Below are positions 36,090 to 46,040 of a stretch of 64,000 nucleotides of DNA, piece after piece. The position numbers and the translations under genes were made by a program. The DNA is from Parietaria judaica. Taxonomy: Eukaryota > Streptophyta > Magnoliopsida > Rosales > Urticaceae. Position 1 is the first letter of the stretch; every line of letters begins with the position of its first letter. The notes beneath the pieces were generated by a model that saw nothing but the letters and a program-made list of their open reading frames with translations, was not told the DNA's origin and did no database searches. The stretch is taken from NCBI GenBank assembly GCA_954871525.1, contig OX940872.1, positions 24,647,746-24,711,745 on the forward strand. Direction: 5' to 3'.

Positions 36090-38912
36090 CTAACCAGGTA
36101 TATGAGTGTTCTCATCGTATCCTTCAATGAGGTCATCATGCTTTGCCTCAGCCTTTTGGAAAGTAATGGGATGAATGACATGGAAGGGCTCTAGAGGAGG
36201 GAATTTCCCGAGTTGACTCTCAATAATGGAGCTGATCAGAGCTGGATGAGGGAGTCTGAGATTAGGATCTCTGTTAGGAACTGTAGCTTGTAGAATATTC
36301 ACCATGATCAGCCCTGCATAGTCCACTGGCAGATTCTCACGGATAGCATACATGAGAACTACGACTCTCTTGTACACCCTAATGTTGTTGGAGGAAGGCA
36401 ACAAATTCTGGGTGACAAATTTGTAGAGGCAGAAGTTCCTCCTTGTCAACTTGGAAGAAGAGAAGTAGGAATCTTCCCATGAACGTAGCGCACAAAAAGT
36501 GAGGATAGTGGTGATGTGGTTCATGTCCTGGAGACGCTCATCAGAATCAATATCGATGAACTCTGGATGAATGGGAAGATCGTAGTGGCTTCTGATGACG
36601 GTTACGGAGAAGCTGCAGATCTGTCTCCGGGCATAGACTTGATTGAACCATTCCGAGGATTCCACATCGAAGTAATTTTCCAAGTTGCAGTAAAACTCAC
36701 GAACTAGAGTGTCATACACCTTCCTTGTAGTGGTAGCGAGTTGAAGAAGTCCTCGTGTTGCTAAGAATCCACGCAGATTCTTCTTGTTGAAGAACTCCTC
36801 TTTAAAGAACCCTTCATCAGTGAAGCTTTTTGCATCGAGCTTTGTCCACCTCTCAGCGCTTGACGGGTTGAAAAAGGCACTTGAAAAAGCATCCAAGGGA
36901 TCCAATGGAGAGATATGATCCTTGCCTAAGGAGGGAATTGAGTATAGCTGTACATTTGAGGATTCTGAATTCACTTGTTCTTCAAGAGCTGTAGCTGTAG
37001 TCTTCTGAGAGGCTGTAGTCTGAGGAGTGGAAGACTTCTTGGTAGCTGCAATTGTTGTGGTAGTCTTTCGAGAATTCTTAACTGCAGCTGTGGACTTTCT
37101 GGAGATCTTCATATACTCTGGACTGGCAGCTGTGGATTTTGTAGAAGTCTTTGGAGAAGATTTGGCAGGAGCTGTAGTGTCTGGAACAAATTTGCTTCCC
37201 AGGAGCAACTCCCCCTGAGTCTTTGGTCGCAATTTTCTCCAATAGGGAGATGGAGTTGAGGGAAGAACTGAAACATCTTCATGGAGAGCTCCTTTTCCGA
37301 GTACCAAACTGCGTTGTTCAGTGTTGAATATCACATTGCCTTCTCTACTTTTATGATAATTCTTCAGGAGACTCCTACGGTCAGTCATGTGCCTAGAGCA
37401 ATCATTTTCAGAGTACGAAGCATCATCAAGAGTTGATCTGAATACTTTGTGTGCCATGAGACAAGTGAAGTTTTGTTTTGGGACCCACATCCTTCTGAAA
37501 ATAGGGGTCCACTTAGATCTTGATCTTAGGAGAGGAGATGCAGCTTTGGCTATAGTCGATGAGTTTCGTCCTTCCATCAGACATCTAAACAACTTCATGC
37601 ATTGAGCATCACTGTGACCATGAGAGAAGCAAAACTTACACTTGTTAACCTTTAGAGGGGTGGATGTTTTGACACGAGCTTTCTCGGCAGTACTCCCCTT
37701 TCTGAGATTATGAGGGTTGTGCTTCTTTCTGAAACTGGCCAGTGAGGCTATAGCTCTTGAGGAAGAGTGACTGTAGCTGAGGTTGGCGCTTCGTTGAGTG
37801 GTCTTAGATGATTCTGGTTGAGCTCCAGCTGTAACACAAACAGGTTTGGACAGAGAGGTTGCACCTGATGACTTAGAGAACCCTAAGCTTGAGCGATTTT
37901 TGGAGTTTTGACCACTGTGAAGGATTCCATACAGCTTAGATTTCCCCGAGTTAAACTTCTCCCTCGAGCTTGTCAGTGAGATGATCTTCTGATCCTGCTC
38001 AGACAATTTTGCAGTAGCTGTAGCCAGAGACTGTTTGTAGGAGGTAATCTGTTCAGCTTGAGAGTGATTGAGTTGATGAAGCTTCTCGAACTTCGTGGTC
38101 AATGACTCTTTTTCGCACCTAAGAAGTTTGTTAGCTTTGATCAGATTTTTATTGAGCTCACTAACCTCTTGAGATTTATTGAAGAGAATCTGATATGTGG
38201 CTTCCAGGTGCTCGACTGTAGTTTCTTCATCTGAATCTTCTTCGTAGACATTCTTCTCTGGTACAATGTCTTCATTGGATTCTTCGTCCAGAAAGGTAAG
38301 AGAGGCAGTGAAGGCAGCATAGTGGTTGAAAACATGATCACCGTATTCATCATTTGAATCATTATTGCTAGAGGAGCTAGAGTTGTAGAACTCACTGGAG
38401 GAGCTAGAGTTGTATGACTTGGACTGCAGGTTTTTCTGGGTGTTTGCACACTGCGATTTGCTGTAGCCGCTGCATTCATGACACTTCTTCTCTCGAGTTG
38501 TTGTGTTATGACACTTTCCCTGTTTGTGAAATTTTGTCAGCATCTTTCCAGATTTTTTCGTCAGAAGGGCTAGATCGTCCACGGAGTCATCAAGGAGAGT
38601 GTTTGAACTGCAGCCGGATGTGCCTTTGTGTGCGCTGCCAGATGAGCTCTTGAAGGCTACTATTGTGAGTTCTTCTTCAGGCAAGATCATCTCAGAGGTT
38701 TGAAGAGAACTGATCAATTGATCAAGGTTCATTGTGGTCACATCTTTTGCTTCTTCTATTGCTGCAATGTTCGGACGAAACTTCTGGACAAGAGATCTGA
38801 GAGTCTTCTGAACTAGGTCTAATTCAGTGTAGGGCTTTCTCAATTGATGAGCTTGATTTGAGATATGTCTGAGTTGTTTGTAGAATTCAGCTATAGTCGC
38901 ATCTTCAGCCAT
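36090..38912 (-). CDS. 940-codon Gag-derived ORF of the Sirevirus-like element
   Basis: Open for 940 codons, without pol. In order: the end of the copia Gag (UBN2-type) domain (residues 1-~85: EFYKQLRHISNQ, LVQKTLRSL, SSLQTSEMILPEEE); a damaged zinc knuckle CHECSGYSKSQC near 140, lacking the His and two residues of the usual CHEC...GH...C form; an acidic Ser-rich stretch; a coiled coil at ~235-345; an intact knuckle CKFCFSHGHSDAQC near 427; Ser/Thr/Lys-rich linkers with AATK-type repeats at ~580-650; and a C-terminal domain from ~690 (FLATRGLLQLATTTRKVYD, ARRQICSFSVTVIRSHYDLP) of the 'putative plant transposon protein' type. The coiled-coil-then-knuckle order recalls SIRE/Maximus Gag. The true start lies upstream (39226) beyond frame breaks. 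Its length makes translation possible. Confidence 0.75.
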   Translation of the reverse strand: MAEDATIAEFYKQLRHISNQAHQLRKPYTELDLVQKTLRSLVQKFRPNIAAIEEAKDVTTMNLDQLISSLQTSEMILPEEELTIVAFKSSSGSAHKGTSGCSSNTLLDDSVDDLALLTKKSGKMLTKFHKQGKCHNTTTREKKCHECSGYSKSQCANTQKNLQSKSYNSSSSSEFYNSSSSSNNDSNDEYGDHVFNHYAAFTASLTFLDEESNEDIVPEKNVYEEDSDEETTVEHLEATYQILFNKSQEVSELNKNLIKANKLLRCEKESLTTKFEKLHQLNHSQAEQITSYKQSLATATAKLSEQDQKIISLTSSREKFNSGKSKLYGILHSGQNSKNRSSLGFSKSSGATSLSKPVCVTAGAQPESSKTTQRSANLSYSHSSSRAIASLASFRKKHNPHNLRKGSTAEKARVKTSTPLKVNKCKFCFSHGHSDAQCMKLFRCLMEGRNSSTIAKAASPLLRSRSKWTPIFRRMWVPKQNFTCLMAHKVFRSTLDDASYSENDCSRHMTDRRSLLKNYHKSREGNVIFNTEQRSLVLGKGALHEDVSVLPSTPSPYWRKLRPKTQGELLLGSKFVPDTTAPAKSSPKTSTKSTAASPEYMKISRKSTAAVKNSRKTTTTIAATKKSSTPQTTASQKTTATALEEQVNSESSNVQLYSIPSLGKDHISPLDPLDAFSSAFFNPSSAERWTKLDAKSFTDEGFFKEEFFNKKNLRGFLATRGLLQLATTTRKVYDTLVREFYCNLENYFDVESSEWFNQVYARRQICSFSVTVIRSHYDLPIHPEFIDIDSDERLQDMNHITTILTFCALRSWEDSYFSSSKLTRRNFCLYKFVTQNLLPSSNNIRVYKRVVVLMYAIRENLPVDYAGLIMVNILQATVPNRDPNLRLPHPALISSIIESQLGKFPPLEPFHVIHPITFQKAEAKHDDLIEGYDENTHIPG

Positions 38913-39043
38913 TCTGAAGTTCTCGAATCTTGAGGCAAGAATCTGAAACTTTGATTCACGGACAGCTGTAGTTCCCTCATGAAGATGTTGAAGACCATCC
39001 CATCGAGGCGTTTTTGTCTTCAGTAGACCATTCTTTTATAGGC

Positions 39044-39226
39044 TTAAGAATCCACTTTTTTCTTTTCATTCTGTTTCTTTGGTTCAGTCCATCCTTCTTT
39101 GAGAACAATCCATGCCTTTGCATCTAAGGACTGAATATAGGTCTTCATGCGCGTTTTCCAGAAGCTGTAGTTGGTTCCATCAAGCATCAGAGGTCTTGCC
39201 GTAGAAGCTGATGCGCGAGAAGTCAT
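39044..39226 (-). pseudogene. N-terminal Gag segment of the Sirevirus-like element
   Basis: 60 codons beginning MTSRASASTARPLMLDGTNY, with SFWKTRMKTYIQSLD, the conserved N-terminus of copia Gag (DUF4219 type). After it the frame shifts. Relative to relatives roughly 30 residues appear missing before HEGTTAVRESKFQILASRFE, which is read in another frame at about 38930-38990. The Gag reading frame is therefore broken here. Confidence 0.75.
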
Positions 39227-39295
39227 CTTGATGGACGTAACTGACTGTTTTTACCATTGTCTTTGCAGTCAAAGAGATATTTCGTCAGTGGCCTA

Positions 39296-39308
39296 GCTCT
39301 GATACCAA
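39296..39308 (-). other. Primer-binding site (initiator Met-tRNA)
   Basis: TTGGTATCAGAGC on the minus strand starts one base after the 5' LTR end (...GACTTTACA). This is the standard plant copia PBS complementary to the 3' end of initiator Met-tRNA. Confidence 0.92.
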
Positions 39309-39309
39309 T

Positions 39310-41361
39310 TGTAAAGTCAGTTTACGTGATTTATGCGGATTAACGAGATAGTCACCAAACACAACGCGGAAAGCAATAAAGAGACACGCGATGTTTTGGT
39401 AACGCAGTTCGATACCTATCTACTGTTGGACATGTGTGTCATTAAACAAGATATTTTATCCATTTGTAAAAGATCATGACAAGTCGTTGAATAAAGATGA
39501 TGCTTATTATGATAATCTTATTATAGTTTCTGGTAGAGTAAAATAGAATGTTTGATTCCTTAGTTCATGAAGGATGCAATTATGTTATTATTATCACAAC
39601 AGAGTCAATGTGAGGAAGAATTAATAATCATAATAAATGAACTCAAAATGTCCGTGACCTGATCAACTGGGTGGGAGCCCATTAATCGTATAAGGTCATT
39701 AATGTGACTAAGTGATAATCCTATTCTGGATTTTGTGTGTGTCACACTCACTAGAAGTGCATTAAGTATGAAGTGTCTTCATACTGGACTGGACCTGACT
39801 TAAACTCCGGAAGTTATCATATAAGACCGTCACTGATAACTTGGAGTTGAGTAACTAGTAGATGATCAAATGGATATTCGATCTAAGTCCTGAGTGATCT
39901 TGAGTCCAAGCTGCTGACTTGATTGTTCTTTGATTTAACCGTTAAAGAATACGAAATATTACCGCTGTTCCCAACACTATTATTTTGGGAACATGAAAGT
40001 CAGCAGTAAGGGCAGCTTGGTCATAGACATGGGCATCACACAGCTCTCTTTAGAGTGATGATGATTCCCTTGATTGTCGGTGGTGAGAAGTGAGAGATAC
40101 CCATGCGCAACTTATGAATCGAAACCATAAATGGGTTACTCATGATATTACTGACTGAGTCAAGGATGAAAATACAATGAGGGGCATAACGGTAAAAACC
40201 GCCTGCTCATTTATGAATCATCAAGTGAAGGATCAATAACCCGAATTTGATTGTATCAATGGACACCCTGCTATTATAAAGGGAATAATATATACTGTAT
40301 CACTAAAGAGTGCAGCCTCGGGTCTATAGTGGAATCACTTCGAGGTTTGACGAACAACTAGCAGTTCGTTGGAGCTTAAGTGATACGGGTCCATGGTCCC
40401 CAGGATAGCTCCGTAACGGATGATACGTACGTGATTAAAATACATTCTGGATAATGCTTAATCATTTGGCTTGACTTATAAAACTGAAAGGTCTGTGTCA
40501 GACATCAGATAGTTTTATCGTTGGCGTGGCAAAAGTATCATATTTTGGTACACGAAATTAACAGACAAAAAGAAAGTTAGAATTTAGATTTTCTATCAGC
40601 ACCATGTTGTTGGAAATTAAATTCTAAGCAGCTTTGCTTTTTGAACCAAGTCATTTCGACTTACGGTTAGTGATTTATGGATTTTCTAAAGTTTGTGATC
40701 GGTTCGATAAACTTTGAAATTAAATCACATGTCACGAATTTAAATGATGGTGTGGCACCATGACATTTTAATGTGTGATATTGAGATCATGATTTATTAA
40801 TATAATTTAATTATTTGGATTTAATTATTAATATCTTATTAATAATTAATTAATAATTAATAGATTTATATTAATAAATGAAAATATATATTTATATATA
40901 TTAATATGTGTAAATTCAAATTAGGGTTTGTTATATGAAACCCTAGTTAAAATTCGAATGGCATGATTTGGTATTTCTATATTTGCGGCATAAGTACCAA
41001 ACGTTTTGGTATTTTGGAAAATCCCTAAAATCAATATTATCCATTGGATCGGTTATGATTTAGTATCAACCGTTGGATTAGGATATTGATAAATTCAAAA
41101 TTAATAACTTGGTGACCAAGTTCTATTTTTCGAATTTGATTAATTAATTATATCCGTTGGATCGGTCTAAGATTTAATCTTTACCGTCGGATTGAAAATT
41201 GATTAATTATATATATATATATATCTATATATATTCGAATTATGGTTTAAGGATAAATTCGAAAAATGTTTTTAATAAATCTTTTTATCATAAACTAATT
41301 TGATCCATTAGATCGGTTTTAAGAATCATCTCAACCGTTGGATCTAGATAATAATAATTCG

Positions 41362-41416
<55 letters not shown>

Positions 41417-43061
41417 AATTCGAATTTTATAATGATAAGAAGATAAGATTGGATTTTTGATTTATCTAAATCTTTCTTATTTAATTAAATCCCTAATTAA
41501 TTATATCCATTGGATTTAGATGAGATTAAATCTGGACCATTGGATTAAGATAATTAATTATATTTAATTAATGGAATTCGAATTTAGGGAGGGAATATCT
41601 CCAATTCGGTTACAGTTTTGAGCCTATAAATAGGAGGCTCATTCTACACATTTTTCACACCTTTCCCCAGAGAAAAATTCGAACTCTCCCTCTTCCTCAG
41701 GGTCTGCGAATTTTCTCTCTGATCTCTTTCTTCTGGTTCGGCTTAGGAGACTATTTCTCCGGAAGCTTAAAAAGAACCATCAGTTAAAGTTTTGCGACGG
41801 AGTCCTGCCGGCGAAGCCCATGCTTCGGTACGAGGATTCCAGGAGAATATCCCGGAAGATCACGAGCGCGCAGCCGGAAATCGTCAAACGAGGTACGGCC
41901 TTATGCATTGGGTTAATAAATGCAAACATTTACTGCTTTCTATTTATTTCCTATTATGACTAGTTTATTAATAATGAGTTATGAGATATTAAATTGCATA
42001 ATATTTATCAGATCTTGGGATATGGTTATTATCCGATATTCGGACCGTTATACGGATAACAAGTTTTTCCGCTTTAAAATAATTTTTTAAATGTTACCCG
42101 GACGGTTCGGAGGTATAAATCGAGATAATTATACGGAATCCGAGACGTGATTTCCAACATCTACTTCTGCGGGGCCCTCGCCCAGATTAATGACAAATTA
42201 AGTTTACAAGCACCAATTACTAGGAAAGTAAAATAGCTAAGATAAAAGGACTCCCCCTGAAGCTACAGCCTGCTACACAGCCGGTAACACGGCTTGGTCT
42301 TAAAACAGTGATAGAGTCTCGATACGTGACGACCGTCACTTCCCTTCTGGAATCGGACTCAGCAAGATCCCCTTGCTATGTTGTCGACGTTAGACTGACT
42401 CCTTCAGTCTGGTTCTCAATAACGCAGTCGACGCCTCTCCCGAGGTAGGAATAATCGATGATAAAAACACCGTTCTGTGATAACTGATAACCTTGATACT
42501 GATGGTAAGGTTAATCTCTAGAAGGGACAACGTGATACTTATCTGTGCAGTATGAAAACCTTCTGTAGTGTCCCTTCGAATGTTCTTGATGAACAACAAG
42601 CTTGATTACGTGGATGACGTGAAAACCGCAAGCTTGATTTTAGGTTGTTTATGGAGAACAACCTTCTTGAGCCCTCTCTGAATTTTCTCTGAATTGTAGA
42701 CCTGGAGAATTGAGGAAGAAGGAGGCCAATAATACGTATTTAAGAAGTCAAATTCGTAGCTCCCTTTTTCCTTCAAAATAGCAACTAATTCCCAAGATTT
42801 AAGGAATGATAAATATAAATATAAATCATTAATCTTGAAAATAAATCACTAATTGATTAGAGTCAATCCAGAGAGAACATAGCCATGAAATTCGCTCAAA
42901 TCTGTTGAAGAAAAAATGCATAAACATTCCATGAAATTCGCAACAATCTGAAACGATTTCGACTGCATGATAAGCGGTAGATACGACTGTAGCTGACGAT
43001 GTTTCAGCTGTAGTTACCAAAATAGCCAACACAAGAAATAACAACAGAACCTGTTTCTTCA
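39310..43061 (-). repeat. 5' LTR of the Sirevirus-like element, split by an insertion
   Basis: The segments 39310-39423 and 42165-43061 together match the 1,012-bp 3' LTR. They are separated by the nested 2,736-bp insertion plus its duplicated TCTAC. The split separates U3/R, at high coordinates, from the last ~115 bp next to the PBS, so transcription from this LTR into the element is likely impaired. Confidence 0.93.
39424..42159 (+). mobile_element. Nested LTR-type insertion, 2,736 bp, TSD TCTAC
   Basis: Ends TGTTGGA and TCCAACA form a perfect 7-bp inverted repeat with TG...CA termini. The target duplication TCTAC is exact (39419-39423, 42160-42164). There is no coding capacity, PBS or PPT, so it is best read as one very long solo LTR. 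TATAAATA at 41625-41632 lies in the palindrome GAGCCT...AGGCTC, about 530 bp from the 3' end, consistent with a U3 of ~2.2 kb. Between 41038 and 41540 the word pair CCGTTGGAT / CCATTGGAT recurs about four times. AT runs are at 41208-41222 and 41367-41413. It inserted after the Sirevirus-like element, since it interrupts that element's LTR. Confidence 0.9.
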
Positions 43062-43066
43062 CTAAT

Positions 43067-45665
43067 TATATATTCATGTGAAATCAGATCTTGTGAATAT
43101 TATGAGATTAATCAAGATGAACAACCGAGCAATCGTAAATGTGTTTTTGGGTGGTTTAGGGGTCAGAAATTTAGTTCATGTTACATGTGTAACGTTTTTA
43201 TGAAATTTGCTTGGAAGTTGTTCATTGAAATTCGAATAAGATATACTTTGATGCTAAATACGCTAAGGGATGATATGCCACTACTTACGAGATTAGTAAG
43301 TTAAACTCTTTATTTTGGAAAAGGATTATTGAGTATCTTCCACGAATATATTGAAAAAGTTTAATTATGGTTATCATGAAAGAGGATGTTATTATGTATG
43401 GTTACGATAAGTTCTTATCCTTCATTAGTTGAATTCCTTGAGAAGTAGTTCTATCATGGAAGGTAAAAGGCTTGTTTTGCTAGAGACCTCTCGCTTCTTG
43501 CAGATTTTGAATATGTAGCCAACATTGCAAAATCTTAAGGAGTCACACCAAACTCGACAGAGGAATTAGAGTACGATGACGAATTCGCAACGAAAAAGGG
43601 TTCCACTTGCGACGACGGAGCATGAGGCAGATATATGATCATGGTGATGCAAGAGGTATATCCAATCCCGACATCACCAGTGATCTTATCTACGCATGGA
43701 TGTGCAAGAATAGATATACAATCCCAGTACATTCGTACCAGTGTAGGAAATGCCCGAATCTGGATTTAGGCCCATCTGGCTTTCCGGGTCCGACCCGACT
43801 AAAATATTTGACGACGGCCCCACTGGGGCCTGTAAATTAATTATGAGGACATTAATTAATAGAGTTAACTAATAATGACCTAATGAGCTTAGGACCATTT
43901 ATTAAGGCAAAAAGCTCATTAGGTCATTAACCAATGTGTGTTATTTTATACCAAATAGGGCATCATAATTCGATAGAACTTAAGTAAAAAAGCTATAGAA
44001 AATTCACAGCCTCCTCTAGCAACCGTAGGTGCAATTCTCTCATCCCTGCGCCTCCGTCAGTTCGCCGTCCAATCAGCGAGAAGGACCAGCTAGAGAAGAT
44101 TCAAATCCTCCTCTAGCAACCATTGGTTCGCAGTCTGACGAGGAGCTTTTTGGTCTCATAGACGTTCCCACATCGACGTGGTGGACGAGTTAGAGGTTTT
44201 ACAATTGTGAATCTAGGAATAATCGCCAACACATAGAACGAGGAGAAATCGGCCAAAGACTACATAGTTGGCAAAAGTACAAAAAGTCTAGTAACGTATC
44301 AAAATTGAATCTCTTAATATTCAATGTTAATCTATATCTCGTAGTTCGATGATATCTCGTGTTTTGAACTTTAGGATTGAAAAAAGTCATCGAAAAACCC
44401 AACCGAGATTATACCCTTGAATAACTTTAAATACTTTGCTACAAACATAATATATATAAACTATATAGTATGTAGTAGAGAATCTAGAGATTGTTACTAT
44501 CCACGTAGAATATGAACACTCGACCACGTACTAGCTAGCTGATTAGGATAAATATTTTTTTCCCTCGCTCCTCAATGAAAGAGATATATTTTCAAATTAT
44601 TTACTTATTCTTGTAATTATTGCACTCAGGGGGTGGGGGTGGCTCGTAGAGCCAATAATGTTGTCAAATTTAAGCAAATAAATAATTCGTTGGATTTCTT
44701 CACAATAATCAAATATATTTCATTTGAACAGACGCTCTTCATTGCAAGCCATTCCAACGCAATAGATTTCGTCCACCAAAAAAATAATAGTAGGATCACA
44801 TCGACATGTCACAAATGCACGTTTGAATTTTGAATATTTTATTTTAAGGTTTCGCTTAAGTTTGAGGCTCACATTCTATACTTATATGGACCCTACGTAA
44901 AATCATAATCAATGAAAAAACTTTTAAAAATAAAAAATAAAAAAATACGTGCACCATTGGTATTAAAAATTTACGAAAGGCAAATCGCAACAACATGCAA
45001 AATTTAGTGTCACCATTGTTAATTACTCTAATTGTAAACTAAGTGTATTTCGCTAACACGCTTTTCTCGACGTTTTTATATTTAATGATTATGCCGTTAA
45101 AGAAAAACATATGTGCTTTTAATGATTGTAAACATATGTGCTTTTAATACGCACGCTTTTGGCATTTTTAAGTCGGTCTCGGTTATACAAGGCCTTCCGG
45201 AACCAGGCCCTGTCTCGATCCCGGATTGGAAAAGCTTGCAAAATGTCTTAATTTTTGGGTCAAAAGCGAGCCGAAACCTAGAACAGAGGGCAACATTTTC
45301 ACCAAAAGATTTTCTTATCCAATAATAGCATGTGAAATGTAGACTAGTTGCTATTGTTATTTACGTTACTTACAAGTTATGACTTGTAATATAACTGAAA
45401 ACCCTAGTCTTATTTAAGACAGTCAAACTCAAACTGAACATGACGTGTTTCTAAACAGAGATTCTTCTTAATATAATTATAGTTTGAACTAAACTAATAA
45501 AGAGATTCAACCCAGAAAAGGAATAAATAAATAAATAAGGAAACCCTAGCTAGTTCTGAAATTTCAAACTCCATGATCAATGCAAACGTACTATGGTCAA
45601 ATGTGACACGCTTTTCTCACCTAAAAGCGATTCCTTTTGGCTCCTCCACACAACGGAATATATTG
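43067..45665. other. Intergenic DNA between two retrotransposons
   Basis: No gene recognised. It contains a clean short inverted repeat at 43874-43928 and a repeated word CCTCCTCTAGCAACC (44011, 44110). Open frames at 43535-43840 and 44199-44402 have no recognisable domain. Confidence 0.45.
43874..43928. repeat. Inverted repeat, perfect 17-bp arms
   Basis: AATGACCTAATGAGCTT (43874-43890) and AAGCTCATTAGGTCATT (43912-43928) are exact reverse complements around a 21-nt spacer. Function unknown; a decayed small transposon end pair is possible. Confidence 0.85.
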
Positions 45666-45670
45666 CATTA

Positions 45671-45911
45671 TGTTATAAATTCACTAACTTTGCACCTTGA
45701 ATTTAAGTGGTAAGAAATTTGGTGAGTGGTGTTTTTTTATGGAAAAGATGATGGAGAGAAGTAAGATGTGAGTGAGATAAATGTAAGTGTAGAAATGTGA
45801 GAGGTGAATTTTATTCATCCACTTAGGGGGGTATTTATAGGAAATTTGGAGCATACAATTATTGACTAATATAGTGTGAAAATAAATGAGCATTTCACAT
45901 TATACATAACA
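45671..45911 (-). repeat. 3' LTR of the young copia element
   Basis: 241 bp, TGTTATAAATTC ... ACATAACA on the plus strand, identical by eye to the copy at 51598. On the minus strand it carries a TATAAATA box. Confidence 0.95.
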
Positions 45912-45920
45912 CTCCCCCTT
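45912..45920 (-). other. Polypurine tract of the young copia element
   Basis: AAGGGGGAG on the minus strand, immediately before the 3' LTR (TGTTATGT). Confidence 0.85.
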
Positions 45921-46040
45921 GGAATGCTCATTACAAGAATTACGTGTTCATGCTGCCTCATTAAAAACCTTACTAGGAAAAACCCAGTGGGATAAAAACC
46001 ATAGTAAGGAAAAAAGAGTGCAGTCACGTAAAGCTCCCCC

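Larger units (their letters stand above)
32715..43061 (-). mobile_element. Non-autonomous Sirevirus-like Ty1/copia retrotransposon with nested insertion
   Basis: It is bounded by LTRs (TGAAGAAACAGG...GACTTTACA on the minus strand) and a perfect 5-bp target duplication CTAAT (32710-32714, 43062-43066). It has a PBS for initiator Met-tRNA and a PPT. Without the nested 2,736-bp insertion and its duplicated 5 bp it is about 7.6 kb. The interior encodes gag-derived frames only; no integrase, reverse transcriptase or RNase H is seen. The LTRs (1,012 and about 1,011 bp) show about 23 differences by eye, near 2.3%, so insertion is fairly recent. Its mobility would need enzymes from a relative. It lies about 290 bp upstream of the PETC-like exon. 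Confidence 0.93.

Noticed and set aside
36975..37259. Cys/Ser-rich plus-strand frame inside the Sirevirus-like element
   Set aside because: Antisense of a Ser/Thr/Lys-rich linker; resemblance to a small secreted Cys-rich protein is compositional.
45684..45893. 69-codon frame found identically in both copia LTRs (also 51611-51820)
   Set aside because: It simply reflects LTR identity, not a gene.
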